The notes: generated by a model from the sequence alone, not told the origin. 64,000 nucleotides of DNA from Paraburkholderia oxyphila NBRC 105797 (GCF_000685075.1 NZ_BAYD01000031.1:1-64000), one strand, 5' to 3'. Counted from the stretch's first letter, positions 44,912 to 54,833 are shown. Program-made: numbers and translations.

Positions 44912-46303
44912 ATGAGCTTCAATGCCGCAGACCGGCCACGCATGTCCGGCGGCGAAGGCAGCAATCGGATAGACGAAACTTCGACCGAACCGCCGGCCAA
45001 TCCCTATCAGGTTTATTTCGCGCGTGTGCCGCTGCTCGATCGCGACGGCATGCTCTGCGCGTTCGAGACACTGCCGCGCGTCGTGGTGCGCGAAGGCTTC
45101 GACCAACACGCCGAGACCCATGCCGGTGAAGCCCCGTCGAGTGACGGCGCGGCGCAGAGCGGGGCACAAAACCAGGCGCTGATCGAAGCGTTCGGCACGC
45201 CCACGCTGCGCGCGGCGCTGACCGGACATCCAGCGTGGCTCGGCCTGACGCGCGAGCTATTGTTCGACGACGTGCTGCTGCGCGTGCCCGCCGATCGCGT
45301 GATCCTCGAGCTGCCGCCAGGCATCGGCGCCGATCCCGACGTGATCGCGCGGCTCGTCAAGCTGCACGGCAAGCGCTATCGTTTCGCGCTCGACCACGTC
45401 ACGAAAGCCGACGAGTCGTTCGCGAAGCTGCTGCCCTATGCGGACGCCGTCAAGCTCGATCCGCGCGGCATTGCGCCTGCGCTGCTGCCGAAGTTCGCGA
45501 GCGTGCTCAAGGCGGCGGGCAAGATCCTCGTGGCGCTGAACATCGAAACGCCCGCCGAATACGAGCGCGCATACGCGCTGGGCTTCGACCGCTTCCAGGG
45601 CTACTACTTCGCGAAGCCGCAGGGCGGGGCGCGTCGTACGAGCGCGCCCCGCCAGGCGTTGCTGAGCCTGCTGCAGCTGCTGGCCTCGGAGCCCACCGTG
45701 ATGCAGCTCGAAGCGGAGTTGAAGCTCAATCCCGTGCTCGTGATGCATCTGATGCGGCTCGCGAACTCGAGCAGCTTCGGTCTCGGGCGCAAGGTGAGCA
45801 CGCTGCGCGAGGCGATCAACGCGACGGGCACCAACCGCATCACGCGCTGGACGCAGCTATTGCTGTACGCGGACGGCCGCAAGATCTCGCTCGAAGACGA
45901 TCCGTTGCTGCAGCTCGCGGCCACGCGCGCGCGCTTCATGGAGCTCGCAGCGAGCCAGTTGCCTCAAGCCGGCCGCGACGAGCAGGACGCGGCGTTTCTC
46001 GCGGGCGTGTTCTCGTTCGTCGATGCGGTGTTCGGCGGACCGCTCGATCAGACGCTCGAAATGCTCAGGCTCGCCAAGCCGATCCGCGCGGCCATCGCGC
46101 GCCGCGAAGGCGTGCTGGGCCGCCTGCTTGGCGTGAGCGAGGCGCTGGAGCACGCCGACTGGGCGGCCGTGGATGCGGCGTGCGCCACGCTCGTGCCGCT
46201 CGATGCGGGGGCGCTGGCGGCGCTTGCGCTCACGGCGGCGGAGTGGGCCGGCACGGCCGAGCGTAACGCCGATGCCGAGGGGTTGGAGCGCATCGAGGAC
46301 TGA
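44912..46303 (+). CDS. degenerate-EAL plus HDOD domain protein
   Basis: The 463-residue product has a diverged EAL-like domain (residues about 35-240) and an HDOD domain (about 255-440, with NPVLVMHLMRLANSSSFGLG). Where EAL enzymes have Glu-Ala-Leu it reads AFETLPRV, and the catalytic acid pair is replaced in FALDHVTKADES. It should lack c-di-GMP phosphodiesterase activity and act by protein contact. It is a paralogue of the gene at 50242 but more diverged. GGGGGA precedes the ATG. Confidence 0.85.
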   Translation: MSFNAADRPRMSGGEGSNRIDETSTEPPANPYQVYFARVPLLDRDGMLCAFETLPRVVVREGFDQHAETHAGEAPSSDGAAQSGAQNQALIEAFGTPTLRAALTGHPAWLGLTRELLFDDVLLRVPADRVILELPPGIGADPDVIARLVKLHGKRYRFALDHVTKADESFAKLLPYADAVKLDPRGIAPALLPKFASVLKAAGKILVALNIETPAEYERAYALGFDRFQGYYFAKPQGGARRTSAPRQALLSLLQLLASEPTVMQLEAELKLNPVLVMHLMRLANSSSFGLGRKVSTLREAINATGTNRITRWTQLLLYADGRKISLEDDPLLQLAATRARFMELAASQLPQAGRDEQDAAFLAGVFSFVDAVFGGPLDQTLEMLRLAKPIRAAIARREGVLGRLLGVSEALEHADWAAVDAACATLVPLDAGALAALALTAAEWAGTAERNADAEGLERIED

Positions 46304-46419
46304 GGTTCTGGCGGGATGGGCCTGGGCAGGCGAGTGAGGCCGCGCACTGGCGGAACTGGAGGTACAGGAGTGACCCGAGCGACCTGGCGACCGATGGGAC
46401 TTGCAGTGACTGAAGACGC

Positions 46420-47871
46420 TTACGCCTTCACGGGACTCGCGACGAAGAACCGCGCCAGCTCGTGCGCGAGCTCGTTCAGCGCGCTCATTTCCTTCTGCAG
46501 GATGCGGCGCGGCTCCTGGCTCAGCAGCCAGTCGCCATAGAGCAGCGCCACGGGCGGCTCGCCAGGGTGGGCCACCGGCAGCAGCACGAACGCGCGCGCA
46601 TCGTCGAGGCGTGCGCGGTACCAGGCCGGCAGACGTGCGAGCATTTTCGGGTCCCGCGCGTTTTCGATGAAGATGCCCACCGAGTTTGCAATCGCGAGAT
46701 GGAACACGTCGGGCTGGAACGCCGCGCTGAACGCCAGCTTCTCCAGATTGTCCCCGACCTGGGGGCCGAAGCCGCGCTGCGCCTCGAACATGTTCGCGCC
46801 GCGCCGCACGAACACGAGCGTGCGCGCAAAGCCGAGGCCGGCCAGCACGGTCTCGGTGGCGAGCGTGAGCGCCGTGGAGAGCGGGCTCCCGGCGGGCAGC
46901 GCCCGCAGGTCTTCCACACCCGCGGCAATGCGCGCCTCGGGGTCGAGCGCTTCGCGCGCGATGGCGTCGGCGTTCGCGCGCAACTCGACGATCTCGCGCA
47001 TCACGCCATCGTCGGCTTCTTCGTTGGCGAGCGCGAGGCTCATCTGCACGAGCGCGTCCGGATCGGTGGAGAGCGCGCGTCCGTAATAATGCGCGAGGTC
47101 CGAGATGTGCTCTTCGCGCGCTTCGTCGGTCAAGCCCGTGGTGGTGAGCACGCGCGCCACCTCGGTCGAATAGTTCGTGATCGCGCGCAGCCATTGCACC
47201 TGACGCGACTCGTTCCCCGCCGGATCGTATTCGCCCATGCCTTCACGGATCGTCTCGGGCAGGCGCCAGCGCGAGGCCGCGTCCTGGCCGATTTCGGTGA
47301 AGGTCACGCCGAGCACGTCGATGCAGGCATCGTCTTCGTTCGTGCCTTGCTCGCATTCGCGGCGGATCTGCTCCCACTCCGGCTCGAGGTAGAACACCAC
47401 GAGCAGCTTGCCCACCTGGCGCATCAGCGTGCAGACCACGGCCTCTTCGCCCGCGCGCAGGTCGCCACGCTCGGTCAGCTTGCGCGCGACGCAGCCCGAG
47501 AGCATCGTGCGGTTCAGTTCGAGCTTGGCGTCGATGCGGCGTGGCGCGCTGTGGTGAAAGTGGTCGACGATCTTCAGGCCCACCACGAGATGGCCGACCG
47601 CGTCCATGCCGAGCACCATCAGCGCGCGCGTGACGGTCGTGATGTTGCCGCCGAAGGCCATGTACATGGCGGAGTTGGCGAGCCGCAGCACCTTCTGCGT
47701 GAGCGCGAAGTCCGAGAGCACGACCTTCACGAGCGCGGTGAAGTCGTAGTCGTCGTTGGTCATGGCGGCGACGGTCGTGCGCAGCGATTGCGACAGCATG
47801 GGGAAGTCGCCGCGCTCGTTCATACGAGCCCAGAGCCGGTCTAGCAGGACTGCCTTTACCATCTGAACCAT
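46420..47871 (-). CDS. HDOD domain protein with GAF-like C-terminus
   Basis: The 483-residue product has an N-terminal HDOD domain (FPMLSQSLRTTVAAM, FALTQKVLRLANSAMYMAFG, GVTFTEIGQDAASRWRLP). The C-terminal 150 residues look like a GAF-type sensor (GFARTLVFVRRGANMFEAQR and HLAIANSVGIFIENA). HDOD proteins lack the HD phosphohydrolase residues and act in signalling. It starts 39 bases after the PAS-GGDEF-EAL gene and is probably co-transcribed with it. Confidence 0.85.
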   Translation of the reverse strand: MVQMVKAVLLDRLWARMNERGDFPMLSQSLRTTVAAMTNDDYDFTALVKVVLSDFALTQKVLRLANSAMYMAFGGNITTVTRALMVLGMDAVGHLVVGLKIVDHFHHSAPRRIDAKLELNRTMLSGCVARKLTERGDLRAGEEAVVCTLMRQVGKLLVVFYLEPEWEQIRRECEQGTNEDDACIDVLGVTFTEIGQDAASRWRLPETIREGMGEYDPAGNESRQVQWLRAITNYSTEVARVLTTTGLTDEAREEHISDLAHYYGRALSTDPDALVQMSLALANEEADDGVMREIVELRANADAIAREALDPEARIAAGVEDLRALPAGSPLSTALTLATETVLAGLGFARTLVFVRRGANMFEAQRGFGPQVGDNLEKLAFSAAFQPDVFHLAIANSVGIFIENARDPKMLARLPAWYRARLDDARAFVLLPVAHPGEPPVALLYGDWLLSQEPRRILQKEMSALNELAHELARFFVASPVKA

Positions 47872-47910
47872 GTCAATTTCGCTAATGCCCTGCGTGTATC
47901 GGTGCCGTGT

Positions 47911-49899
47911 TCAATGCACGCCGTGGACGTGCAAGGTGCGCGACTCGAAACGCTGCGAGAGCTCCTCCGAAGGCAGGGCCTTGCAGACGAGCCATCCCTG
48001 AATGTGATCGCAGCCCATCTTCGTGAGCAGCTCGCGCTGCGCCTCGGTCTCGACGCCTTCGGCGACGAGTTCGAGCTCGAGCGTGCGCGCGAGGCCCACC
48101 ACGGCATTGACGATCGCCTGATCGTTGCGCGAGGTGAGCAGGTTCACGACGAAGCTGCGGTCGATCTTCAGTTTCGAAAGCGGAAAGCGCTGCAGATACG
48201 CGAGGCTCGAATACCCGGTGCCGAAGTCGTCCACGGCAAAGCGGATGCCGAGCCCCGTGAGCTCCTCGAGCAGCGTGACCGCGTGCTGCGGGTCCTGCAT
48301 CAGCACGCTTTCGGTGATCTCGAAGACGAGCCGGCGCGGATCGATCCCGGTGAGCCGGATCGCTTCTTCGACGCTTTCCTTGAAACGCGGATTGCGGAAC
48401 TGCTGCGGCGAGACGTTGACGGCGACGTACTGCAGGGCAATGCCTTGCTCGTCCCATTGGGTCAGCTGCATGCAGGCCGCCCGCAAAACCCAGTTGCCGA
48501 GATAATTAATCAGGCCGACGGATTCCGCAAGCGGGATAAATGTTGATGGCGGCACGAGCCCGTGCAATGGATGTTGCCAGCGGATCAACGCTTCGACCCC
48601 GACCACGCCGCGCGTCGAGCTGCTCGTGATGGGCTGGAAGTGCAGCGAGAACTCGCCGTTGCGCACGCCGTCGTGCAGGTCCGATTCGAGCTTCAGGCGC
48701 TGGGCGTCGGTCGGATCGTCATCGGGCACGTGCAGCATCAGCGTGTTGCCGCCCGCGGCCTTGGCCTGTTGCAGCGCCTGGTCGGCGCGGCGGATAAGCG
48801 GGGTGCTTTCGGGCTGCGCATCGCTTTCGCCGCAGTCCGGGCGCTGCTCGGGATGGAAAGCGATGCCGATGCTCGCGGCGAGATGCACGGGCTGGTCGCG
48901 GAACGAATAGGGCTGCAGGATCGACGTGAGCAGGCGTCGCGCGAGCGCTTCGGCGGCGCCGCGCACGTCGATGGGCGCGCCGCCGCGTGGCGGCACGCCT
49001 TGTGACGTGGATTGCGACGTGGATTGCGGCGTGATCAGAATGGCGAACTCGTCGCTGCCCGTGCGCGCGATCAGCTCGCCCTGCTGGGTGAGGTGCGTGA
49101 GGCGCCGCGCGGTTTCGCGCAGCAACTCGTCGCCGGCATCGTAGCCGAGCGCGCGGTTCACGCGCTGATAGTCGTCGAGATCGAGCAGCAGCAGGGCGAT
49201 GGGCGTACCGTGCCGGTCGGCTTCGGCCTGCGCGCGTTCGAGCGCAGGCTCGAGCGCCGCCTGGTTCGGCAGGCCCGTGAGCGGATCGTGATGGAGCGCA
49301 TGTGTGAGGCGCCCCTGCACGCGCTGCCAGTCCGAGACGTCGAAGCCCGCTACGGCGAAGCCGTCCACGCCCGCATACGTGCTCGACTGCACGCGCAGCT
49401 CGACGGCGAGCGGGTAGGTGAGCGCCTTCACGAGATCGATCGTGTCTTTTTCGACTACGCCGCTCGCGAGGGCGCGCGCGAAGAGCGCGTCGAGGCGCGC
49501 GAGATCGTCGGGCGCCACGAGGTCGTGCAGCGTCGCGCCAAGCAGGAATTCACGGTGATAGCCGGCAAAGCGCAGGCTCGCGTCGGAGACGTAGAGAAAG
49601 CGCAGGTTGCGGTCGACATGCACGAGGAAATCCACCGCGGCGCACGTCTGTTCGAATGCGAGCGCACGCGCGTCGGACCCGATGGCTTCGCCACCGGACG
49701 GGCGGCCCATGCCTCCGGCGGCCGCGTAAGCGGGCACGGTCTGTGCGTTCGGCAAGGGCGGCGCACCGTCCGCACAGGCGAGCGGGACGCCGGGGTGGGC
49801 GTCGTGCCGCTCGCCTGTGCGCCCGGCGCGTGGCCGCAGGCGGTCCAAGACCGTGCGTAGCCAGCCCGGGCGGGGCGCGGTAATCCTGTTCGCTTCCAT
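47911..49899 (-). CDS. PAS-GGDEF-EAL protein (c-di-GMP signalling)
   Basis: The 662-residue product has a PAS domain (about 80-185; FLVHVDRNLRFLYVSDASL), a GGDEF domain (about 190-360; HDPLTGLPNQAALEPAL, RTGSDEFAIL) and an EAL domain (about 380-650). The GGDEF signature is Gly-Ser-Asp-Glu-Phe, which may weaken cyclase activity. The EAL catalytic set looks complete (VEALIRW, NVSPQQF, EITESVL, VDDFGTGYSSL, KIDRSF, AEGVET), so a phosphodiesterase role is likely. It has no membrane helix. The start at 49899 is placed before EANRITAPRPG. Confidence 0.9.
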   Translation of the reverse strand: MEANRITAPRPGWLRTVLDRLRPRAGRTGERHDAHPGVPLACADGAPPLPNAQTVPAYAAAGGMGRPSGGEAIGSDARALAFEQTCAAVDFLVHVDRNLRFLYVSDASLRFAGYHREFLLGATLHDLVAPDDLARLDALFARALASGVVEKDTIDLVKALTYPLAVELRVQSSTYAGVDGFAVAGFDVSDWQRVQGRLTHALHHDPLTGLPNQAALEPALERAQAEADRHGTPIALLLLDLDDYQRVNRALGYDAGDELLRETARRLTHLTQQGELIARTGSDEFAILITPQSTSQSTSQGVPPRGGAPIDVRGAAEALARRLLTSILQPYSFRDQPVHLAASIGIAFHPEQRPDCGESDAQPESTPLIRRADQALQQAKAAGGNTLMLHVPDDDPTDAQRLKLESDLHDGVRNGEFSLHFQPITSSSTRGVVGVEALIRWQHPLHGLVPPSTFIPLAESVGLINYLGNWVLRAACMQLTQWDEQGIALQYVAVNVSPQQFRNPRFKESVEEAIRLTGIDPRRLVFEITESVLMQDPQHAVTLLEELTGLGIRFAVDDFGTGYSSLAYLQRFPLSKLKIDRSFVVNLLTSRNDQAIVNAVVGLARTLELELVAEGVETEAQRELLTKMGCDHIQGWLVCKALPSEELSQRFESRTLHVHGVH

Positions 49900-50241
49900 G
49901 TGTGTCGCTGGCAACCTGAGTACTAGTCGGCGTGTCGAGTGGGGCGCGCGGCTTGCATGCAAAGCGTGGCAGGGCCGCGCGCCGGGTTGCGGCAGCGGCG
50001 AAACGCGCTGCTGCTTGACGCGCCCATCAGACCGAGATATCGACCCCATACGCGAAATCTTTAGCTGCGCGGCAAAAAAACGGGCGAGACGCCTGGGTAG
50101 CCGAACAAGGCGATGCCGGCGCGCGCAGATTCGGTTAAAGTGGCGCCGGCCGCACGTGGGCTGTGCATGCGAACTGCATTTCCCAGACGAGCTTCCCGAA
50201 CGAGTCATCCAGACCGAACCCATCCGCTCGAATCTTCCGCC
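49900..50241. other. divergent promoter region between signalling genes
   Basis: This 342-base stretch separates the minus-strand PAS-GGDEF-EAL gene from the plus-strand EAL-HDOD gene. I see no gene and no strong structure in it. It should hold the two divergent promoters. Confidence 0.4.
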
Positions 50242-51609
50242 ATGTCCGATTCATCGTCACCGTCCGCGCCGCCTGTGCGCGCGGCCACGCGAGACGCCAG
50301 CGGTGCCGGTGCACACCCGCAAGCGCAATTCGATCAGCCTGTCGCGCACAGTGCGCACGTTGGCTCCCAGCCGTTTGTCTATCTGGGGCGTCAGCCTATC
50401 CTCGACCGTAGCGGCGCGCTCAACGCGTATGAGCTGCTGTTTCGGGGCAGCGGGCAAAACCGCGCCGACGTGACCGACGACGCGCTCGCCACCGCACAGG
50501 TGATCACGCGCACCATGGGTCAGCTCGGCGTGCCCACCGTGCTGGGGCGCCATCACGGCTACGTGAACATGAGCCGCGAGCTGCTCTTCGACGACATCGT
50601 GCATCTGCTGCCGCCGGGCCGCTTCGTGCTCGAGGTGCTCGAGCACGTGCACCTCGACATGGCGGTGCTCGAGCGCCTGGCGCAGCTGCGCCGCGACGGC
50701 TACCGCATCGCCTTCGACGACGTGAGCGCGCTCACCGACAACCTGCGCCGCGCGCTGCCCTATGCGGACATCGTCAAAGTCGATCTGCTGCAGGCCGAGC
50801 GCGCCGCGCTGCCCGCGCTCGTCGAGGCCATCGCCGCCGAGGGCAAGACGCTGATCGCCGAAAAGGTCGAGACGAGCGAGGACTTCGACTACGCGCGCGG
50901 CCTGGGCTTCGATCTGTTCCAGGGCTACTTCTTCGCGCGCCCGCAAATGTTGCACGCGCCACGAGTGCGTGCCTCGCGCCTCGCACTCGTGCGCCTGCTC
51001 GCGCTGGTGGCGAGCGACGTCGGCGTGGCCGAGCTCGAGCGCGAGCTGCGCAGCCATCCGGGCGTGGTCGTGCAGTTGCTGCGGCTCGTCAATTCGAGCG
51101 CCTATGCGCCGGGGCGGCCGATCTCGTCGCTGCGCGAGGCCGTGCTCGCGGCCGGCACGCGTCAGATCGCGCGCTGGGCGCAGCTGCTGCTCTACGCGAG
51201 CGGCCGCGATCTGCCGTGGGCCTGCGACCCGCTCGTGCAGCTCGCGGGCACGCGCTCGCATTTCATGGAGCTGGCCGCGCGCAGCCTCGCGCCCAACGAC
51301 GCCGTGTTCGCCGACGCGGCCTTCATGACGGGCATCTTCTCGCTCGTGCACGTGCTGGTGGGCTCGACGCCCGCGCACACGCTCGAGCGGCTCGGCCTCG
51401 CGCGCGAGATCAGCGAGGCCGTGGACGGCCAGCGTGGCGAGCTCGGCATGCTGCTGCGCGTGGCGCAGGCCTGCGAGCGCGGCGACGACCGTCTCGCCGA
51501 GGCGCTCGTGAGCGAGGCGGGCGGGCGTTTCGCGGTGCTCACGCCGGCATTGCTCGGCGAGCTCAATTTGTGGGCGAGCGCCTGGTTTTCGGCGTATGCG
51601 GATGGCTGA
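50242..51609 (+). CDS. EAL-HDOD (YuxH-like) protein
   Basis: The 455-residue product has an EAL-like domain with FVYLGRQPILDRSGALNAYE-type opening, AYELLFRGSG and IAFDDVSALTD, followed by an HDOD domain with HPGVVVQLLRLVNSSAYAPG and SLREAVLAAGTRQIARW. The YuxH family usually lacks key EAL residues and acts as a regulator. It is the better-conserved paralogue of the gene at 44912. The 62-residue N-terminal tail is low complexity. Confidence 0.88.
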   Translation: MSDSSSPSAPPVRAATRDASGAGAHPQAQFDQPVAHSAHVGSQPFVYLGRQPILDRSGALNAYELLFRGSGQNRADVTDDALATAQVITRTMGQLGVPTVLGRHHGYVNMSRELLFDDIVHLLPPGRFVLEVLEHVHLDMAVLERLAQLRRDGYRIAFDDVSALTDNLRRALPYADIVKVDLLQAERAALPALVEAIAAEGKTLIAEKVETSEDFDYARGLGFDLFQGYFFARPQMLHAPRVRASRLALVRLLALVASDVGVAELERELRSHPGVVVQLLRLVNSSAYAPGRPISSLREAVLAAGTRQIARWAQLLLYASGRDLPWACDPLVQLAGTRSHFMELAARSLAPNDAVFADAAFMTGIFSLVHVLVGSTPAHTLERLGLAREISEAVDGQRGELGMLLRVAQACERGDDRLAEALVSEAGGRFAVLTPALLGELNLWASAWFSAYADG

Positions 51610-51836
51610 AAGGCGTGCGTAAGTAATTCATTGTCATGCAGCCATGCGGGTGCCCGGCCGCAGCGCTGTGGTGCCCGTTCTGCGTGCGCAGGCGGAGTGT
51701 GGTCCAATAGGGCCGTTGCCGGACGCGGCGGGACCGCGCCGCAGACCGTCGTGCCATGCCTCGCCGCTCGCGCTTCGAGCCGCCGCGCTGGCCCGGTCGC
51801 CGGCGACGCATTCGAGGTCATACGAGGACATCCGAC

Positions 51837-52400
51837 ATGAAACCGAGGTATTACGCGGCGGGGGCCGCGGCGCTCGTGTGCGCCGGACTTGCGTTCTTCG
51901 CCCTGAGCGCGCAGGCGACGCTCAAGCCGGGCGACCCCGCGCCCGATTTCACGACGCAGGCATCGCTGGGCGGCAAAACCTATACCTACTCGCTCGCCGC
52001 CGAACTCAAGAAGGGGCCAGTGGTGCTGTACTTCTACCCGGCGGCGTTCACCAAGGGCTGCACGATCGAGGCGCATGATTTTGCCGAAGCCGTCGACCAG
52101 TACAAGCAGTACGGCGCGACCGTGATCGGCGTTTCGCACGACAACATCGACACCCTCACGAAGTTCTCGGTGAGCGAGTGCCGCAGCAAGTTCCCGGTTG
52201 CCGCCGACGAGGATTCGAAGATCATCAAGGCCTACGACGCGTCGATGCCGATGCACGACGCCATGGCCAATCGCGTTTCGTATGTGATCGCGCCGGACGG
52301 CAAGATCATCTACGAATACACGAGCCTCTCGCCCGACAAGCACGTGGAGAACACGCTGCGCGCCGTGAAGGAGTGGGCCGCGCAGCACCCGCAACAGTAA
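51837..52400 (+). CDS. exported PrxQ/BCP-like peroxiredoxin
   Basis: The 187-residue product has a signal peptide (MKPRYYAAGAAALVCAGLAF ... SAQA) then a thioredoxin-fold peroxiredoxin: LKPGDPAPDFTTQ, YFYPAAFTKGCTIEAHDF with peroxidatic Cys75, and SECRSKFP with a likely resolving Cys115. The 40-residue spacing suits a PrxQ-type. Periplasmic forms of this family are less common than cytoplasmic ones. It would detoxify peroxides in the periplasm. Confidence 0.88.
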   Translation: MKPRYYAAGAAALVCAGLAFFALSAQATLKPGDPAPDFTTQASLGGKTYTYSLAAELKKGPVVLYFYPAAFTKGCTIEAHDFAEAVDQYKQYGATVIGVSHDNIDTLTKFSVSECRSKFPVAADEDSKIIKAYDASMPMHDAMANRVSYVIAPDGKIIYEYTSLSPDKHVENTLRAVKEWAAQHPQQ

Positions 52401-52586
52401 AACGCGACGCCGGCGGCGCGTAGCACGTCGCGTGCCGCGCGCCGGGGCTTGTGAGTGGCGCTTGCGATGCGGCAAACGTGGGCCGCTTCGGCGGGGCCGC
52501 GCCTGTTGCGTGCTGGTATCGTGCAGCTTTTCCCGTTCCCGGTGGTCACCCGCGGCCTATGAGCGCCCGCGGGTCCCCGTCTTCGT

Positions 52587-53054
52587 ATGCCTATTCTCGT
52601 TCTCTTTATCGTATTCGCCGCGCTCGTCTACGGCGCGGTGTGGTCGTTCCAGGCGTTGGCCACACGTTTTGGCACGGACGTGGCCATTGGCGTGGCAGCC
52701 GTGGTCGTGGCCGCGCTTGCCACGCTGCTTGCGAACTGGCTGCAGCGCCGCCGCGAAGTGGCGCCGAACTTGCGCGGCGAGGGCGACTGGACCCATCGCG
52801 TGGCGGGCGCGTGGGGCGAGGCGCGGCTCGCGGCCGGCAAGCGGCTGTGTGAAGTCAAACTGGGCGAGACGCACGGCGCGTATATCTTCGCGGACCTGAA
52901 AGGCGCGCAGCCCGGGGAGGACGCGAGCGGCTGGCACGTCGCCCTCAGCGTGGCCGATGCGGGCAAGCCGCTTTGGCAGTTGCCCATGCCGAACGAGCGC
53001 GAGGCGAAGCGCTGGGCGCGTATTTTTACGCTGGCGATCGCGCAGAAACTTTGA
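52587..53054 (+). CDS. small membrane-anchored protein, unknown function
   Basis: The 155-residue product has two hydrophobic helices (ILVLFIVFAALVYGAVWSF; VAIGVAAVVVAALATLLANW) and a soluble C-terminal part (LCEVKLGETHGAYIFADLKG). No family is recognised. It stands between the peroxiredoxin and the glycosyltransferase fusion. The composition and codon use look genuine. Confidence 0.6.
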   Translation: MPILVLFIVFAALVYGAVWSFQALATRFGTDVAIGVAAVVVAALATLLANWLQRRREVAPNLRGEGDWTHRVAGAWGEARLAAGKRLCEVKLGETHGAYIFADLKGAQPGEDASGWHVALSVADAGKPLWQLPMPNEREAKRWARIFTLAIAQKL

Positions 53055-53327
53055 GGTCCCATTGTCGGGGCGGGCGGAGCCGTTCACTGGCGAACGGCGC
53101 ATTGGGCTTTCATGCTCGTCGCGCAGTCAGTTGCGCTTAAACAAGCTTTTCTCAATGAGATGAGCGGATGCGTCCTGGACCGCCTGGTGAGCGTTCGGCG
53201 CGAGAAATCGCACTGGCATACTCGGCGACTTAGCTGAGTCTTCCCGGCGCAGCTCCAGAGCGATCGGCTCATCGTGGCACTCCGCGACCGGATCCCGAGC
53301 GAGCCGGGCACCACGGAGCATTTCGAG

Positions 53328-54833
53328 ATGGAGCAGCACGCCACCCCGGTACGCCTCTTCGAGCGCGTACGCATCGTCACGATACAGCCCGCGGGCTATG
53401 CGCATGCCGCTGCGTTCCGCGAATACGCGTCCGCCCTGCGAGCGGCCTTTGCGGCGCTGGGCTCGCAGGTCGACGCCGCGGACAATCAATTGCTCGTGGG
53501 CGAGGGCGTGAACCTCGTGTTCGGCGGACATCTGCTCAACCCTGGCACCACACTGCCCGGCAATTGCATCATCGTGAATCTGGAGCAGATGAGGGCGGGC
53601 TGGCCCGCGAAATTCCCTCACTACATCGAGTTGTTGCGTCGTCACGTCGTGCTGGATTACTCGCCGTCCAATATCGGGCGTATCCGCGAGCTGACCGGCA
53701 ATCCCCACGTCTATCGGCTCAAACCGGGCTATGTCCCGAATCTCACCTGTATCGAGCCCGCCGCGCAGCAGGACGTGGACGTGCTCTCTTATGGCTCGAT
53801 CAACGAGCGACGCAGCAAGATTCTGGATGCACTGCGCGAAGCCGGCCTCGTGGTTCAGCACCTGGTGGGCGTCTACGGCGTCGAGCGCGACCAGTGGATC
53901 GCGCGCAGCAAGATCCTGCTCAATGTCCACTTTTACGAGGACAAGATTCACGAGGTTATCCGCACCTCGTTTCTGCTCGCCAACCGCAAGGCGGTGGTGA
54001 GCGAGTGCGAGCCCGAAACCGAAATCGACGACGACTTGCGCGATGCGCTCGTGGCGGTGCCGTATGGCGAGATCGTGCAAACCTGTGTCGCGCTCGCCAG
54101 GGACGATGTGCGGCGTCGCGAGGTGGAGCAGCGCGGCTTCGAAATTTTCGCCCGCCGCGATCAGGCCGCGATCCTTGCGGCGGTGCTTGCGCAGCTTTCA
54201 CGGCCATTGCCCCGTCGCATCAATCTGGGCAGCGGCAAGGCCTACGACCCGGAGCGCCTGAATATCGACATCGACCCGAAATGGCAGCCCGATATCCTCG
54301 GCGATCTCGCTCACGCCGCAGGCTTGAAGCAGATCTTCTTCAGCCCCAAATACGGCCTGACGCGGCTCGAAGCGGGCCAGTTCGACGAGATCACGACGAT
54401 GGACGTGCTCGAGCACGTGCCGGATCTGGTGACGTTCATGACGCACTGCCTCGAACTGCTGCGTGTGGGCGGGGCGATGCGCATTGGCGTGCCTTACGAC
54501 CTCTCGTACGGCGCATGGCAAGACCCCACGCACGTGCGTGCATTCAACGAGCGCAGCTGGCTCTACTACACGGAGTGGCACTGGTACACGGGCTGGACTC
54601 ATGCGCGCTTCGACCTCGCGCAGCTGAAGATGACGCTGAGCCCGGTCGGCCAGGCGCTCAAGGCGCGCGGCATGCTGGACGAAGAGATTTTCCGGACGCC
54701 ACGCGCCGTCGACGACATGCAGGTGGTGCTCGTCAAACGGATGTTGACCGAGCCGGAGCGGGAGCATGCGCTGGCATGGCAGCGCGGCGCCTTGCGCACA
54801 GCGCAGTCCGCGGGCGCCGGGCGCCGGGCGTGA
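53328..54833 (+). CDS. glycosyltransferase-like domain fused to a SAM methyltransferase
   Basis: The first 285 residues resemble a GT-B-type glycosyltransferase domain (NIGRIRELTGNPHVYRLKPG; WIARSKILLNVHFYEDKIHE; HEVIRTSFLLANRKAVVSE). From about residue 295 a class I methyltransferase follows: INLGSGKAYDPERLNIDID (motif I, Gly301-Ser-Gly), ITTMDVLEHVPDLVTFM, IGVPYDLSYGAWQDPTHVRA. Such two-domain proteins are seen in polysaccharide and envelope glycan loci. The start at 53328 has GGAG upstream; a GTG at 53274 lacks a site. No glycan operon surrounds it. Confidence 0.75.
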   Translation: MEQHATPVRLFERVRIVTIQPAGYAHAAAFREYASALRAAFAALGSQVDAADNQLLVGEGVNLVFGGHLLNPGTTLPGNCIIVNLEQMRAGWPAKFPHYIELLRRHVVLDYSPSNIGRIRELTGNPHVYRLKPGYVPNLTCIEPAAQQDVDVLSYGSINERRSKILDALREAGLVVQHLVGVYGVERDQWIARSKILLNVHFYEDKIHEVIRTSFLLANRKAVVSECEPETEIDDDLRDALVAVPYGEIVQTCVALARDDVRRREVEQRGFEIFARRDQAAILAAVLAQLSRPLPRRINLGSGKAYDPERLNIDIDPKWQPDILGDLAHAAGLKQIFFSPKYGLTRLEAGQFDEITTMDVLEHVPDLVTFMTHCLELLRVGGAMRIGVPYDLSYGAWQDPTHVRAFNERSWLYYTEWHWYTGWTHARFDLAQLKMTLSPVGQALKARGMLDEEIFRTPRAVDDMQVVLVKRMLTEPEREHALAWQRGALRTAQSAGAGRRA

